DNA from: an uncultured Dyadobacter sp.
GTDB lineage: Bacteria; Bacteroidota; Bacteroidia; Cytophagales; Spirosomataceae
Reading direction: 5' to 3'
Length of the DNA stretch: 64,000 bases
Assembly (NCBI RefSeq): GCF_946482605.1
Contig: NZ_CAMLSE010000039.1
Coordinates: 11,790 to 75,789, forward strand
A program made the translations under genes and the position numbers. Under the pieces are notes generated by a model. The model made no database searches. It was not told the origin of the DNA and worked only from the letters and a program-made list of their open reading frames with translations. Within the stretch, counting starts at the first letter, position 1. The number at the start of each line of letters is the position of its first letter. Positions 51,600 through 59,872 of the stretch are shown one piece after another.

Positions 51600-52540
51600 A
51601 AACCTGAAATCAGTGCCAAACATCCAAACAACTTTTGTCAAGTAATATCCATCTGCTTCGCATTTCAAAACAGTAAATGTTTATACAAATAACGCCAAGC
51701 CTTACTTCAACTCCGAAGGTTTTGATGTACAACGTAATATCAAACGAGAAATCCCGGCTCAGTCCGGAAGTTGGCCGGGCGGTGAAAACATTAGCTGTTT
51801 TGCATTGCATCATCATTGAATGTATTGCAAGAGCCGGATCTGACCCTAATCTGCTTCCTATTCCTGAGGGTACCCTCAAATACTTCGAACGTTCCATAGT
51901 CCTCAATTAACATAGAGCCCTCTTGGTCAATTCTATGCATGCACTGCCCGATTAAGGAATGTCCATCTAGTGATAAATCCATATCGGCCACTGAACCACT
52001 GTGATCTGGGTGAGAATCACTCTCTAAAACTAGCATGTAGATCGACGTTTCAGCAAAGTTCACATTATTTAATTATGATCGAAAGGGGGACAGCCCTTGT
52101 AATTTTGTACTACCCGTACACTTGTCAGACGCAGATAGCACTAACTGAAAATTCTATATCGTGGAAACCGATGTCAGCGGATCGCATAAGATATTAATCG
52201 AGTGCTCGCAATTGCTAGATATGATGATGAATAATTCAACCAACGAAAAGGTCTTGTAATGTGAAGCGAAAAAGCAACAGAGTCGCTACAATTGATGTCA
52301 ATGACAAAAACGTCTAGAAGAAGCTCGGTCAATTCATAGCGGAAATTTCATTGGATAAGTATGAAATATCAACACCAGTCAGAAGATTTGATTTTTCGCC
52401 TTGCTGCAGGCATGAGGAAGGCGTCATGCAGTTTACTATTGCTGCACACGGAAAAGCCGTATAATCAAACGGCGACATGTGAAAGGTAGTAGTTTCGCAG
52501 TCGCCTCTTTTATAAAAAACAACCCTCAGATAAGTGTAAC
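51600..52540. other. 940-bp decayed region before the Gabija-like genes
   Basis: No gene I can support. Short open frames occur on both strands at 51677-51910 (plus, 77 aa, ends GTLKYFERSIVLN) and 51791-52063 (minus); they overlap and neither is clearly real. At 52261-52464 a GTG-started frame of 67 codons (VKRKSNRVATIDV ... QFTIAAHGKAV) is broken by one TAG at 52315-52317 and looks like the trace of a small gene. Just before it a 32-codon frame (starting VETDVSGSHKILIE) ends 1 bp upstream. Base composition is AT-richer than the core genes. Confidence 0.4.
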
Positions 52541-54604
52541 ATGTATATTAAAAATATCCAAGTCCAGGGATTTCGCAATTTTCATGACACCAACATTGAC
52601 TTTAGCGAAGGCGTAAATGTAATAATAGGCCATAACAACGCGGGAAAAACGAACCTGTTGAAAGCTTTGTCGCTCGTTTTGGACTCCAGGAATAGCAGAA
52701 ACCTCGAAGTCGACGACTTCAACAAACACATTCCACTTGTCGATCTTAAGACATACCCGCCGAAGATTGTAGTTACACTTACAATTGGTGAGAGCACTGA
52801 CGAAGACTTAACCGGCGATGATTTGGTGACCGTTGCACCGTGGCTTGTTCAGTTGCAGTCTCCTTACACTGCGATGCTGACCTATGAATTCTTTCTCCCG
52901 GAAGCGGAGCACGAATCATATAAAGAAATATTAGCTGCGCAAACTGAACGCAAGACGGCTTGGCTGGCTATCAAGCACGAGTTTCTTCGCAAGTACGTCC
53001 ACAAAGTGTATGGTGGCAAACCAGAACTCAAAGCCGTTGCAGATAATGAGGCACTTCAAAAATTTGATTATCAGTTTCTCAATGCGATCCGTGACGTCGA
53101 AAGGGATATGCTTACCGGTCGAAATTCACTTCTTAAAGATGTTATCGACTTTTTCATGGACTATGAGATTAAGATCGATACTGCAAAAGATAAGATTGCA
53201 AAAGTCACCGAAATTAAGTCAAACAAGTTAGCTTTCTCAAAGGATGCCCAACAACTGATTGAGACATTGAGGAGCAGAATGGAAAAAGGCAGGGAGCATA
53301 TTATGAAGTATGCGTCTGACACCGGCGCGTCCTTCAATGACGCTACACCGCAGTTTGATGGCCACCTCTCAGAATTTGAATTATACTCCGCGTTGAGGCT
53401 AATAATCAGTTATAGTACAGGCATCGAAATACCAGCAACACACAATGGTTTAGGATATAATAACCTGATCTACATGTCTCTACTACTAGCCAAGATGCAG
53501 GTAGACACCAATGGAGACTATCTCGGTAGCAATGCCAAAGTCTTCCCAGTTTTGGTGATTGAAGAACCAGAGGCACACCTCCATCCGTCTTTGCAATATA
53601 AATTCCTGAAATTTTTGCACGGCAACAATAACCAGAAGGCCCGCCAAATATTTATTACGACACATTCGACCAATATTACCGCGGCGGTCAGCTTAGATCA
53701 GATCATAAGTATTCACGCTTCCCCATCTGGCCAGATAAATATTGGGTACCCAGGAAAAGTATTTGGCGCTGACAAAGCTGGAAAGAAATCGAAGAATTAT
53801 GTTCAGAGATTCCTAGATGCCACTCGATCTGACATGCTGTTCTCGAAAAATGTGATTCTAGTGGAGGGAATAGCAGAGCAACTACTTATCCCAACGTTTG
53901 CCAGATATCTCAACAAGTCCTTGGAGGACACGCATACCGTTGTTGTACATGTTGGTGGGCGGTATTTTGAGCATTTTCTTAAACTGTTCGATACACGCAA
54001 ACCAAATACCATACACAAGCAAGTCGCGTGTATTACAGATAGAGATCCGACCAGAAAAAAGATTGCTCCAAATGCAAAGAGCGAAAAATGCTATCCGTTT
54101 GAGGTCGGGCAGGAACCGACTATATACGAATATTCGAATTCAGCAAATACAAATCTGACCTTATATACAGCACATCCGAATATTGCCTTTTTTTCACAAG
54201 ATGAAAAATTCGGAAAAACGCTAGAATATGAAATGATGCTCGAAAATCCTGGATGTGAATTACTTATAACTGACGACACTAGCAATACAACTGAATTTGA
54301 GCAGCTAGCAAAATTACTTTTAGACAAGAAAACTTTCTCAGAAGTGATTGAAACAAATATTACCCACGCAGGCGAAGAAACGACTAGAATAATCGAGTCC
54401 CTAAAGTCATGTAAAGGCGCGGAATGGGACGATGCATCGAAGATCAAAGCATTAATTTCGTCTCGATACTTAAATAGCGTAGGCAAAGGTGGGAATGCTC
54501 TTGAGGTCTCTTATGCATTGGATGCGAACCTTACAAGTGCGTCAAAAATCCCTTTTAACGTTCCTTCGTATATCAAAGCTGCAATCGAATGGGCATGTCA
54601 GTAA
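52541..54604 (+). CDS. OLD-family ATPase-TOPRIM nuclease, Gabija GajA-like
   Basis: 687 aa. ABC-type ATPase N-half: FRNFHDTNIDFSEGVNVIIGHNNAGKTNLLKAL (Walker A at about 30-37) and Walker B VLVIEEPEAHLHPSLQ (about 336-351), then a D/H-loop region ITTHSTNI. The C-half is a TOPRIM nuclease domain with VILVEGIAEQLLIP (Glu near 441) and ITDRDPTRK (Asp pair near 499-501). In Gabija, GajA nicks DNA when nucleotides fall during phage infection. It overlaps the helicase gene by 16 bp, the standard GajA-GajB order. It is about 100 residues longer than the best-known GajA. Confidence 0.9.
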   Translation: MYIKNIQVQGFRNFHDTNIDFSEGVNVIIGHNNAGKTNLLKALSLVLDSRNSRNLEVDDFNKHIPLVDLKTYPPKIVVTLTIGESTDEDLTGDDLVTVAPWLVQLQSPYTAMLTYEFFLPEAEHESYKEILAAQTERKTAWLAIKHEFLRKYVHKVYGGKPELKAVADNEALQKFDYQFLNAIRDVERDMLTGRNSLLKDVIDFFMDYEIKIDTAKDKIAKVTEIKSNKLAFSKDAQQLIETLRSRMEKGREHIMKYASDTGASFNDATPQFDGHLSEFELYSALRLIISYSTGIEIPATHNGLGYNNLIYMSLLLAKMQVDTNGDYLGSNAKVFPVLVIEEPEAHLHPSLQYKFLKFLHGNNNQKARQIFITTHSTNITAAVSLDQIISIHASPSGQINIGYPGKVFGADKAGKKSKNYVQRFLDATRSDMLFSKNVILVEGIAEQLLIPTFARYLNKSLEDTHTVVVHVGGRYFEHFLKLFDTRKPNTIHKQVACITDRDPTRKKIAPNAKSEKCYPFEVGQEPTIYEYSNSANTNLTLYTAHPNIAFFSQDEKFGKTLEYEMMLENPGCELLITDDTSNTTEFEQLAKLLLDKKTFSEVIETNITHAGEETTRIIESLKSCKGAEWDDASKIKALISSRYLNSVGKGGNALEVSYALDANLTSASKIPFNVPSYIKAAIEWACQ

Positions 54605-56307
54605 TTACGGCACATACGCGCCTGACGGATATTGAGAAACATTTCAAAGTCCTTGCAGGTCCAGGAGCAGGTAAAACTCGCTTCCTCGTCAATCATATTA
54701 GAAATATTTTGACAAACTCAGATCGTCTAGGCATTCAGAGAAAGATAGCATGCATCACGTATACTAACATTGCTGCTGAAACTATACATTCCAGAATCGG
54801 AGATCATGCCGGACGAGTCGAAATAAACACCATTCACAGTTTCTTATACAAGTATCTTATTAAGCCATACGTACATTTCGTTGCCGATGAGTATGGATTA
54901 GATGCGCTTTCAATCAAGGGCCATGATGATGTGCTCATCACAAACTACTCCTTTATAAAAGAATGGAAGGCAAGAACTGCCCAACATTATATCACTGACG
55001 ATCGAGTAATAATTAGTGCATGGGAAAAACTAAGATGGGATTTTGATGCAAGTGGTGCCCTAGCGATTTCAACGCCCTACCCTTTCAAGGCTGGCAAATT
55101 TTCATTGAAAAACGCGGGATACTTGATTTACAAGCAGATGACTTGGGAAAGAGGATTGCTTCACCACGATGATGTCCTCTTTTTCAGTTACAAATTGGTC
55201 ACAGAGAAGCCCTTCATTTTGGAAGTATTGAGAGCTTGCTTCCCTTATTTCCTTGTCGATGAGTTTCAGGATACAAGTCCAATCCAATTAGCTATTCTTA
55301 AATTGATTGCTCAAAAGGAGACTGTCGTGGGCGTCGTGGGTGACGAGGCGCAATCAATTTATGGTTTCCTAGGGGCTAAGCCGGGACAGCTCGGAAATTT
55401 CAAACTCCCAGACATCTTGGAGTTTAAGATTGAAGATAATTGGAGGAGCAGTAACCAGATTGTCACGCTACTTAACAGATTGCGATCGGATCTGCGGCAG
55501 GAAGCACTTCGGAAATATAGCTCTTCAAGTGTCACGTTACTCATCGGCGATAAGTTGAAAGCTCTTGAATGGGTATCAACGAAACACTGCGGTGAGCCGA
55601 TTGTAACGTTAAGCAGAGACAACATAACTGCTAACTCGATAAGCAAAGGCATTGGAATGAGTGGCCAAAAAGATCTCCTCGCTGAACTAATGCAAATCGA
55701 TAGTGGCAACAAGGCTAGAAGGCAGACAGTATCGAACATCATCAAAGCCATTGAATACGCAAGACTTGGCTATTTCAAAGATGCAATGAATACCATCGGA
55801 CGTTTGCACAATGGAAACCGGACAGATCGTGATAAGAAAAAGAGCCTGCAGGTGTTAAAATTGGCCGTTTCAAAAGAGCCTGAATTTGCCGATAAAAATA
55901 TCATTGATCTCTTTAACTTCATCAACCGTGAAGGCATTGCTACTCTAACTCCGTTCAAAGCAGGCGCTCCAAAGACATTCTATGAGAATACTCCTGTAAA
56001 ACATCTTGCCGCAGCAGTGAAAAATTTATACGAAGCAGGAAACCATCGAACTGTTCATAAAGCCAAGGGAGATGAGTTCAATTTAGTAATGGTGACTTTC
56101 GATTTCGACAAGGACGGTAAATTTGAAGACTCAAAAGCTCTAGAATTTATCACAAGACCTGATCTAGCAGGGAATGAAGATCATCGAGTGGGTTATGTGG
56201 CACTTAGTCGTGCGCAAAATCACCTCGTGATCTCGGTGCCAAGTTTGTCTACCGCGATCAAAGCAAAACTCGAAAGTTTGGATATTTCGGTGGAAGCTCT
56301 TTTGTAA
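54589..56307 (+). CDS. UvrD/PcrA-like helicase, Gabija GajB-like
   Basis: 572 aa. SF1A motifs in order: Q/Walker A region FKVLAGPGAGKTRFLVNHI (about 19-37), Ia CITYTNIAAETI, NTIHSFLY, II DEFQDTSPIQLAIL (about 223-236), III VVGDEAQSIYGFLGA, V HKAKGDEFNLVMVTF (about 489) and VI VGYVALSRAQNHLVIS. The start lies inside the end of the OLD nuclease gene. In Gabija, GajB senses nicked DNA and boosts GajA. Together with the preceding gene this is a complete-looking two-gene defence system. Confidence 0.9.
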   Translation: MGMSVITAHTRLTDIEKHFKVLAGPGAGKTRFLVNHIRNILTNSDRLGIQRKIACITYTNIAAETIHSRIGDHAGRVEINTIHSFLYKYLIKPYVHFVADEYGLDALSIKGHDDVLITNYSFIKEWKARTAQHYITDDRVIISAWEKLRWDFDASGALAISTPYPFKAGKFSLKNAGYLIYKQMTWERGLLHHDDVLFFSYKLVTEKPFILEVLRACFPYFLVDEFQDTSPIQLAILKLIAQKETVVGVVGDEAQSIYGFLGAKPGQLGNFKLPDILEFKIEDNWRSSNQIVTLLNRLRSDLRQEALRKYSSSSVTLLIGDKLKALEWVSTKHCGEPIVTLSRDNITANSISKGIGMSGQKDLLAELMQIDSGNKARRQTVSNIIKAIEYARLGYFKDAMNTIGRLHNGNRTDRDKKKSLQVLKLAVSKEPEFADKNIIDLFNFINREGIATLTPFKAGAPKTFYENTPVKHLAAAVKNLYEAGNHRTVHKAKGDEFNLVMVTFDFDKDGKFEDSKALEFITRPDLAGNEDHRVGYVALSRAQNHLVISVPSLSTAIKAKLESLDISVEALL

Positions 56308-56568
56308 TTGTTATTATCCCGAATCATTCGTACTCACTGTTGAGGCAGTTGATCTTCGAGACATGGTCGATTTTTCCAGGACGCTTGAAACTGTGTCGTC
56401 CTGAAAAAAACTTACAGTTTTTAGTGATAATTCTGATTGAACTTTACTCAACTTCTTGTTAATACCGCTAAAACCTTACACCCAAATTTCCTTAGTACCG
56501 AAATTACTTGCAAGCTTAATATACGCCATTTTTCAAATTAAAATTTCAATTGGCTTTGAACATTGTTC

Positions 56569-56860
56569 TTATAATCCCCCCAATTGAAATGCGGGACAGC
56601 CCTGAACAGTATGAATTGTGCCTACGCGATCAAATAGCCATTTAGCTTGGTTCACCCCAAATCGCAAGAACAAATCCGTTTCTTGTTCAAGTCGACTTCG
56701 AAGCTCCTGCGCCACAATCCGAAATGGCGTGACAATGAAGGTATCCGGATTTGCGACACGTTCATCCGCTAATTTGTGAAGCAGTTTTACAACCACTTCC
56801 CCTTCAGCAGCACACCATTTTGTTGTGGCATTACCATCAATATTTATCCATGATGACCTG
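56569..56860 (-). pseudogene. Remnant of an SF1 (UPF1/Dna2-like) helicase C-terminal domain
   Basis: About 97 residues, NRSSWINIDGNATTKWCAAEGEVVVKLL through PDTFIVTPFRIVAQELRSRLEQE to LFDRVGTIHTVQGC, match the second RecA domain of large AAA/UPF1-like helicases (S-W-I-x-V ... EG ... ITPFR-x-VA ... RVGTIHT-x-QGKEA). The motif V region ends in QGCPAFQ, where QGKEA would be expected, and the frame stops soon after. The N-terminal ATPase is absent. It is a fragment, not a working gene. Confidence 0.7.
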
Positions 56861-56984
56861 TTTCCAAGACGCTCGGTCACCGGAACATCAAACCACACAG
56901 CAATACGCCAAGATCGTCGAAAAGAAAGTGTCTTATGATATGGCCAAGCTGAGGAACGTTCTGACGAGCCAACTGTGCCCCTGA
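56860..56984 (+). pseudogene. Frameshifted C-terminal remnant of a tyrosine integrase
   Basis: Reads VSKTLGHRNIK, then after a one-base deletion near 56889 TTQQYAKIVEKKVSYDMAKLRNVLTSQLCP. This matches the end of the integrase at 50260-51483 (SKMLGHRNIKTTQQYAKIVDKKISDDMARLKDIL), including the catalytic His and Tyr. The rest of the gene is missing. It marks an older integration event of a related element. Confidence 0.85.
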
Positions 56985-57300
56985 GCTGTAGGTAGATGGA
57001 TACAAGCTTCGTAAACTCTGGGGAACAGTAATTCGCCGGAGTTTACGTAATCTTCGAACCGAAATTGGATTTGCATTAGGCGGATCAAACAAAAATGAAA
57101 CGAAATCAGCTGCGACATCAAGCACTCCCAATCTGATCCGGTACCGAATAATAACATTTGTTTAATTGAAGCAATAAGGAACGTAACTTAAGGATGTCTT
57201 TGACTGCGTGTTCGCAACAGGACATCTTTCATGTCCATTGTGATTCTACCCACAGCAACAACAACCCCAAAACAACTGATAAACAGAATATCTGCCCCCT

Positions 57301-58569
57301 ATGAAACTAGCTCTACTTTCACTACTTACCTTGCTTTCAGTAAATGTCTTCTCGCAAACTGAAATTTCGATCACTGTGGTTAAGACAAGCAATGGGAAAA
57401 ACTTAAAAATTGAGAAGAAAAGTAAAGATTACGTAAAGCCAAATGCATACTACAAAATAACCGTAGATGGAGTCAATCCCGCACATACGACTCTGAAAGT
57501 CACAACGGTATCAAAAGAAATTTACACACCCCTCCCCGAGGTGCTTAAAACGCTACCTCTAAATCTCGCCGGCAGTATTGTGCGTAGTAACGATGGAAAA
57601 AAAGCTCAAGACGAGCTCAAAGTTCTCGTAGATGCAAAATTAAAGAAATTAAACGTGCTCAAAATATGTGCTGATAGCCTTCACGATATTTCGCTCTTTT
57701 TACCAAATCCTATGGAGGCGCTCCGATTCTATAAGATGGCACGTTCTGAATATTCATTAAAGAAGGACTCGTTAGAAGCCGATTTGGCATTCAAGACAGC
57801 TGTATTAGAAGATATACAATTCATTAAGTCCTTGAAATCGGTTGGTGATGCGATAAACGAAACCTACCCCTCGTATGACGCAGATGATATATACCTTCTT
57901 TCTAAAATTTCAACGGTGAGCACGGAATTTGAAAAAGTTGACTACAAATCACTTCTTGAATATTTGATTCGATCCGTAAAAATAACCAAAAAGTCCCTCA
58001 CATCCAATGAATTCAAAGCAAGCAAAGACCTTTCCGAAGTCAAAATAGTGCTCGTTGACAACTACACAAAGGATACGTTACTCAATGAACAGGAGACAAT
58101 ATTCACTTCGGGTGGAAGCAGTTTTGGTATCAGCTTTTCAACCGGCTTTATCTACACTGGTGATTTTTCAGATCAACCTTATTACCTAAAATCCCGAGTT
58201 GATGAAAAAGTTGCCGTAATAAATGATGAAAAAGTAAAACATGACATCTCTTTCGGCGGAATAGCTCACGCTTATTACAAGCCAACCCCGTGGTTACGAT
58301 TCGGCATTGGCCTTGGACTCTCAATTTCCCCTTTTGATGGCAAAACACGCTACCTTGCCGGACCTACCTTGATGTTAGGTAAGGAAAAGTCGGTTTCAAT
58401 CACTTTTGGAAAGGCATGGGCAAAGATCAAGGAATTGTCCCAGCTTGTCGAATCCGACAGCCTTGGTCTATTTCTACCGAAGGGAACGACGACAGTGCCG
58501 ACCTTTGATAAATGGAAATCAGGGCTATTTATCGCACTAACATATAACTTAGCGGCAATTAGAAAATGA
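57301..58569 (+). CDS. Secreted protein of unknown function, probable outer-membrane C-terminus
   Basis: 422 aa. Signal peptide MKLALLSLLTLLSVNVFSQ. The mature N-half is helical and lysine-rich; the C-terminal third (about 255-422) alternates like beta-barrel strands (SSFGISFSTGFIYTGDF, HDISFGGIAHAYYKPTPWLRFGIGLGLSISPF, GLFIALTYNLAAIRK). I know no family. It is 39 bp upstream of the caspase-like protease on the same strand, so they may be co-transcribed, but a secreted protein is an odd partner for a cytosolic protease. Confidence 0.7.
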   Translation: MKLALLSLLTLLSVNVFSQTEISITVVKTSNGKNLKIEKKSKDYVKPNAYYKITVDGVNPAHTTLKVTTVSKEIYTPLPEVLKTLPLNLAGSIVRSNDGKKAQDELKVLVDAKLKKLNVLKICADSLHDISLFLPNPMEALRFYKMARSEYSLKKDSLEADLAFKTAVLEDIQFIKSLKSVGDAINETYPSYDADDIYLLSKISTVSTEFEKVDYKSLLEYLIRSVKITKKSLTSNEFKASKDLSEVKIVLVDNYTKDTLLNEQETIFTSGGSSFGISFSTGFIYTGDFSDQPYYLKSRVDEKVAVINDEKVKHDISFGGIAHAYYKPTPWLRFGIGLGLSISPFDGKTRYLAGPTLMLGKEKSVSITFGKAWAKIKELSQLVESDSLGLFLPKGTTTVPTFDKWKSGLFIALTYNLAAIRK

Positions 58570-58608
58570 TTGGCTTGCTGATATCAAGAAGAACGCAAAT
58601 ATGAATAA

Positions 58609-59427
58609 ATGAGAATTTTGGTAACTCTTCATGATGACGGAAATTCGCGTCTTACAGAATTGCTTCCTGAACTCCAAAACGCTGGATTTGATCCCCTTGT
58701 CTATCAAGACGAAGACCAAATTCTTGGGATGATTGCACAGACAGGAGAGAACATTGAAATTTTGGATTTCATTTGCCACGGCTCTCAAACAACTTTCGGC
58801 GACACCGACCTATCCACCGTAGATCAATTCGGCCAATCACTATCACAAATAAGCTGTATTGGCAGCGATACATTGATATATTTGGATGGTTGTAATACTG
58901 GGCTTCGATCTGGAGACGACGGCCCAATTGCCCAAGACCTTGCCAATGCGTGCGGATGTACGGTTTTTGGTAGCCAGGGATACATTACTACTGGCGCGAT
59001 AGCCCTTGGCGACGTCGAATGCTTTGACAGTGTTGGTTCATGGCCCCCAGTGCCGGGCTCAAGACATCTTTATGGCGATGATGTTTGGATTGAATTCAAT
59101 CCTAGTCATTCATTTCGTAAATCCAAACGCATTAGAAAGTCCTTCATTGTACAGGTGGGATTCAAGCATGAAAGAAAGCAAAATAGTTACGAACGAACAA
59201 TCAAAAAGATCCTGAGGCAAACAATGTCAAAGACACCTCTGATGATTTTGGAAGTAAGGATAGCGCCTGACATAATCGTCGAGCTTTTCGATAGAGGCAT
59301 TACGAAAAACATTGAAGTGCTAGCTAACGGCCGGGTTATTCGAGACCGATTGAAGGACGATAGTTGGCTAGTTTCAACTTCCAGGGCTAAAAAGCTTCTC
59401 AAAAGCGTCAACAAGTTACGCCGATGA
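58609..59427 (+). CDS. Caspase-like (clan CD / CHAT-type) cysteine protease
   Basis: 272 aa, no signal peptide. The N-terminal 150 residues have the caspase-haemoglobinase layout: strand ILDFICHGSQTTF with catalytic His57, then strand TLIYLDGCNTGL with catalytic Cys95, then AQDLANACGCTVFGSQGYITTG. His-Gly and Asp-Gly-Cys at about 38 residues apart is the clan CD dyad. The C-terminal 115 residues are basic and unknown. Stand-alone caspase-like proteases in bacterial defence loci act as abortive-infection effectors or processing enzymes. It lies in a defence island and precedes a 1332-aa unknown protein. Substrate and trigger unknown. Confidence 0.78.
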   Translation: MRILVTLHDDGNSRLTELLPELQNAGFDPLVYQDEDQILGMIAQTGENIEILDFICHGSQTTFGDTDLSTVDQFGQSLSQISCIGSDTLIYLDGCNTGLRSGDDGPIAQDLANACGCTVFGSQGYITTGAIALGDVECFDSVGSWPPVPGSRHLYGDDVWIEFNPSHSFRKSKRIRKSFIVQVGFKHERKQNSYERTIKKILRQTMSKTPLMILEVRIAPDIIVELFDRGITKNIEVLANGRVIRDRLKDDSWLVSTSRAKKLLKSVNKLRR

Positions 59428-59816
59428 CTGCCGTCGGGCGACCAACAAGCTTCAATATTAGGATTTCCCACTCAACCCTCATAGCTGATATTGTTAAAGC
59501 CTTCGCACGGATTATTCTTATGGCAAACAAGGCAGAATCGATATTGCAGGGGACTGATTGCAAAGAATCCTTAGATTCGCTTGACCAAAATGTAACACTT
59601 TGTCATTTTCCGTCCCTAGATCGACGTTACATCCAAGTTCATCGGCAGCCTTTACCTCAAAGTCATATTTGTCGAGCCCCGTTTCAGAGGCAGGTAGGTT
59701 TTGCCCTAATTTCCTGTGATCGGTTTTGTGAAGGTCTCGGGGGACTGCAAAAAAAGGATATCTTGGCATTCTCTGGGATAATATGTCCGCTGAGGCAAGC
59801 GAGAGCTTTTCTTTAG
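59424..59816 (+). CDS. Uncertain 130-aa ORF between protease and giant protein
   Basis: Its ATG overlaps the protease stop (ATGA), which favours translation. The first 55 residues (FNIRISHSTLIADIVKAFARIILMANKAESILQG) look like a helical peptide; the rest is rich in Cys, His and Arg and looks less natural. An overlapping minus-strand frame (59518-59892) is similarly open. It could be a real small gene, a decayed one, or chance. If not real, 59428-59872 is a 445-bp non-coding spacer. Confidence 0.3.
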   Translation: MTAVGRPTSFNIRISHSTLIADIVKAFARIILMANKAESILQGTDCKESLDSLDQNVTLCHFPSLDRRYIQVHRQPLPQSHICRAPFQRQVGFALISCDRFCEGLGGLQKKDILAFSGIICPLRQARAFL

Positions 59817-59872
59817 ATTCGAAATACTCAGACAACAATAGCAGTCTGTTCCAGTTTTCAAAGTAAAATAAT

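Larger units (their letters stand above)
56308..57300. other. 1-kb degenerate spacer with two gene remnants
   Basis: Between the Gabija-like pair and the next gene set there is no intact gene. It holds a helicase remnant (56569-56860, minus) and an integrase C-terminal remnant (56860-56984, plus), which abut. A 9-bp inverted repeat CGTAAACTC / GAGTTTACG lies at 57010-57047. The final 120 bp (about 57181-57300) should carry the promoter of the downstream cluster; no clear box is visible. Confidence 0.6.

Noticed and set aside
51791..52063. 90-aa minus-strand frame in the decayed region
   Set aside because: Overlaps an equally open plus-strand frame; neither shows a domain, and the surroundings are degenerate.
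57010..57047. 9-bp inverted repeat CGTAAACTC/GAGTTTACG as an attachment site
   Set aside because: It matches neither of the tRNA-derived att sequences and no second copy was seen in the window; kept only as an unexplained hairpin.
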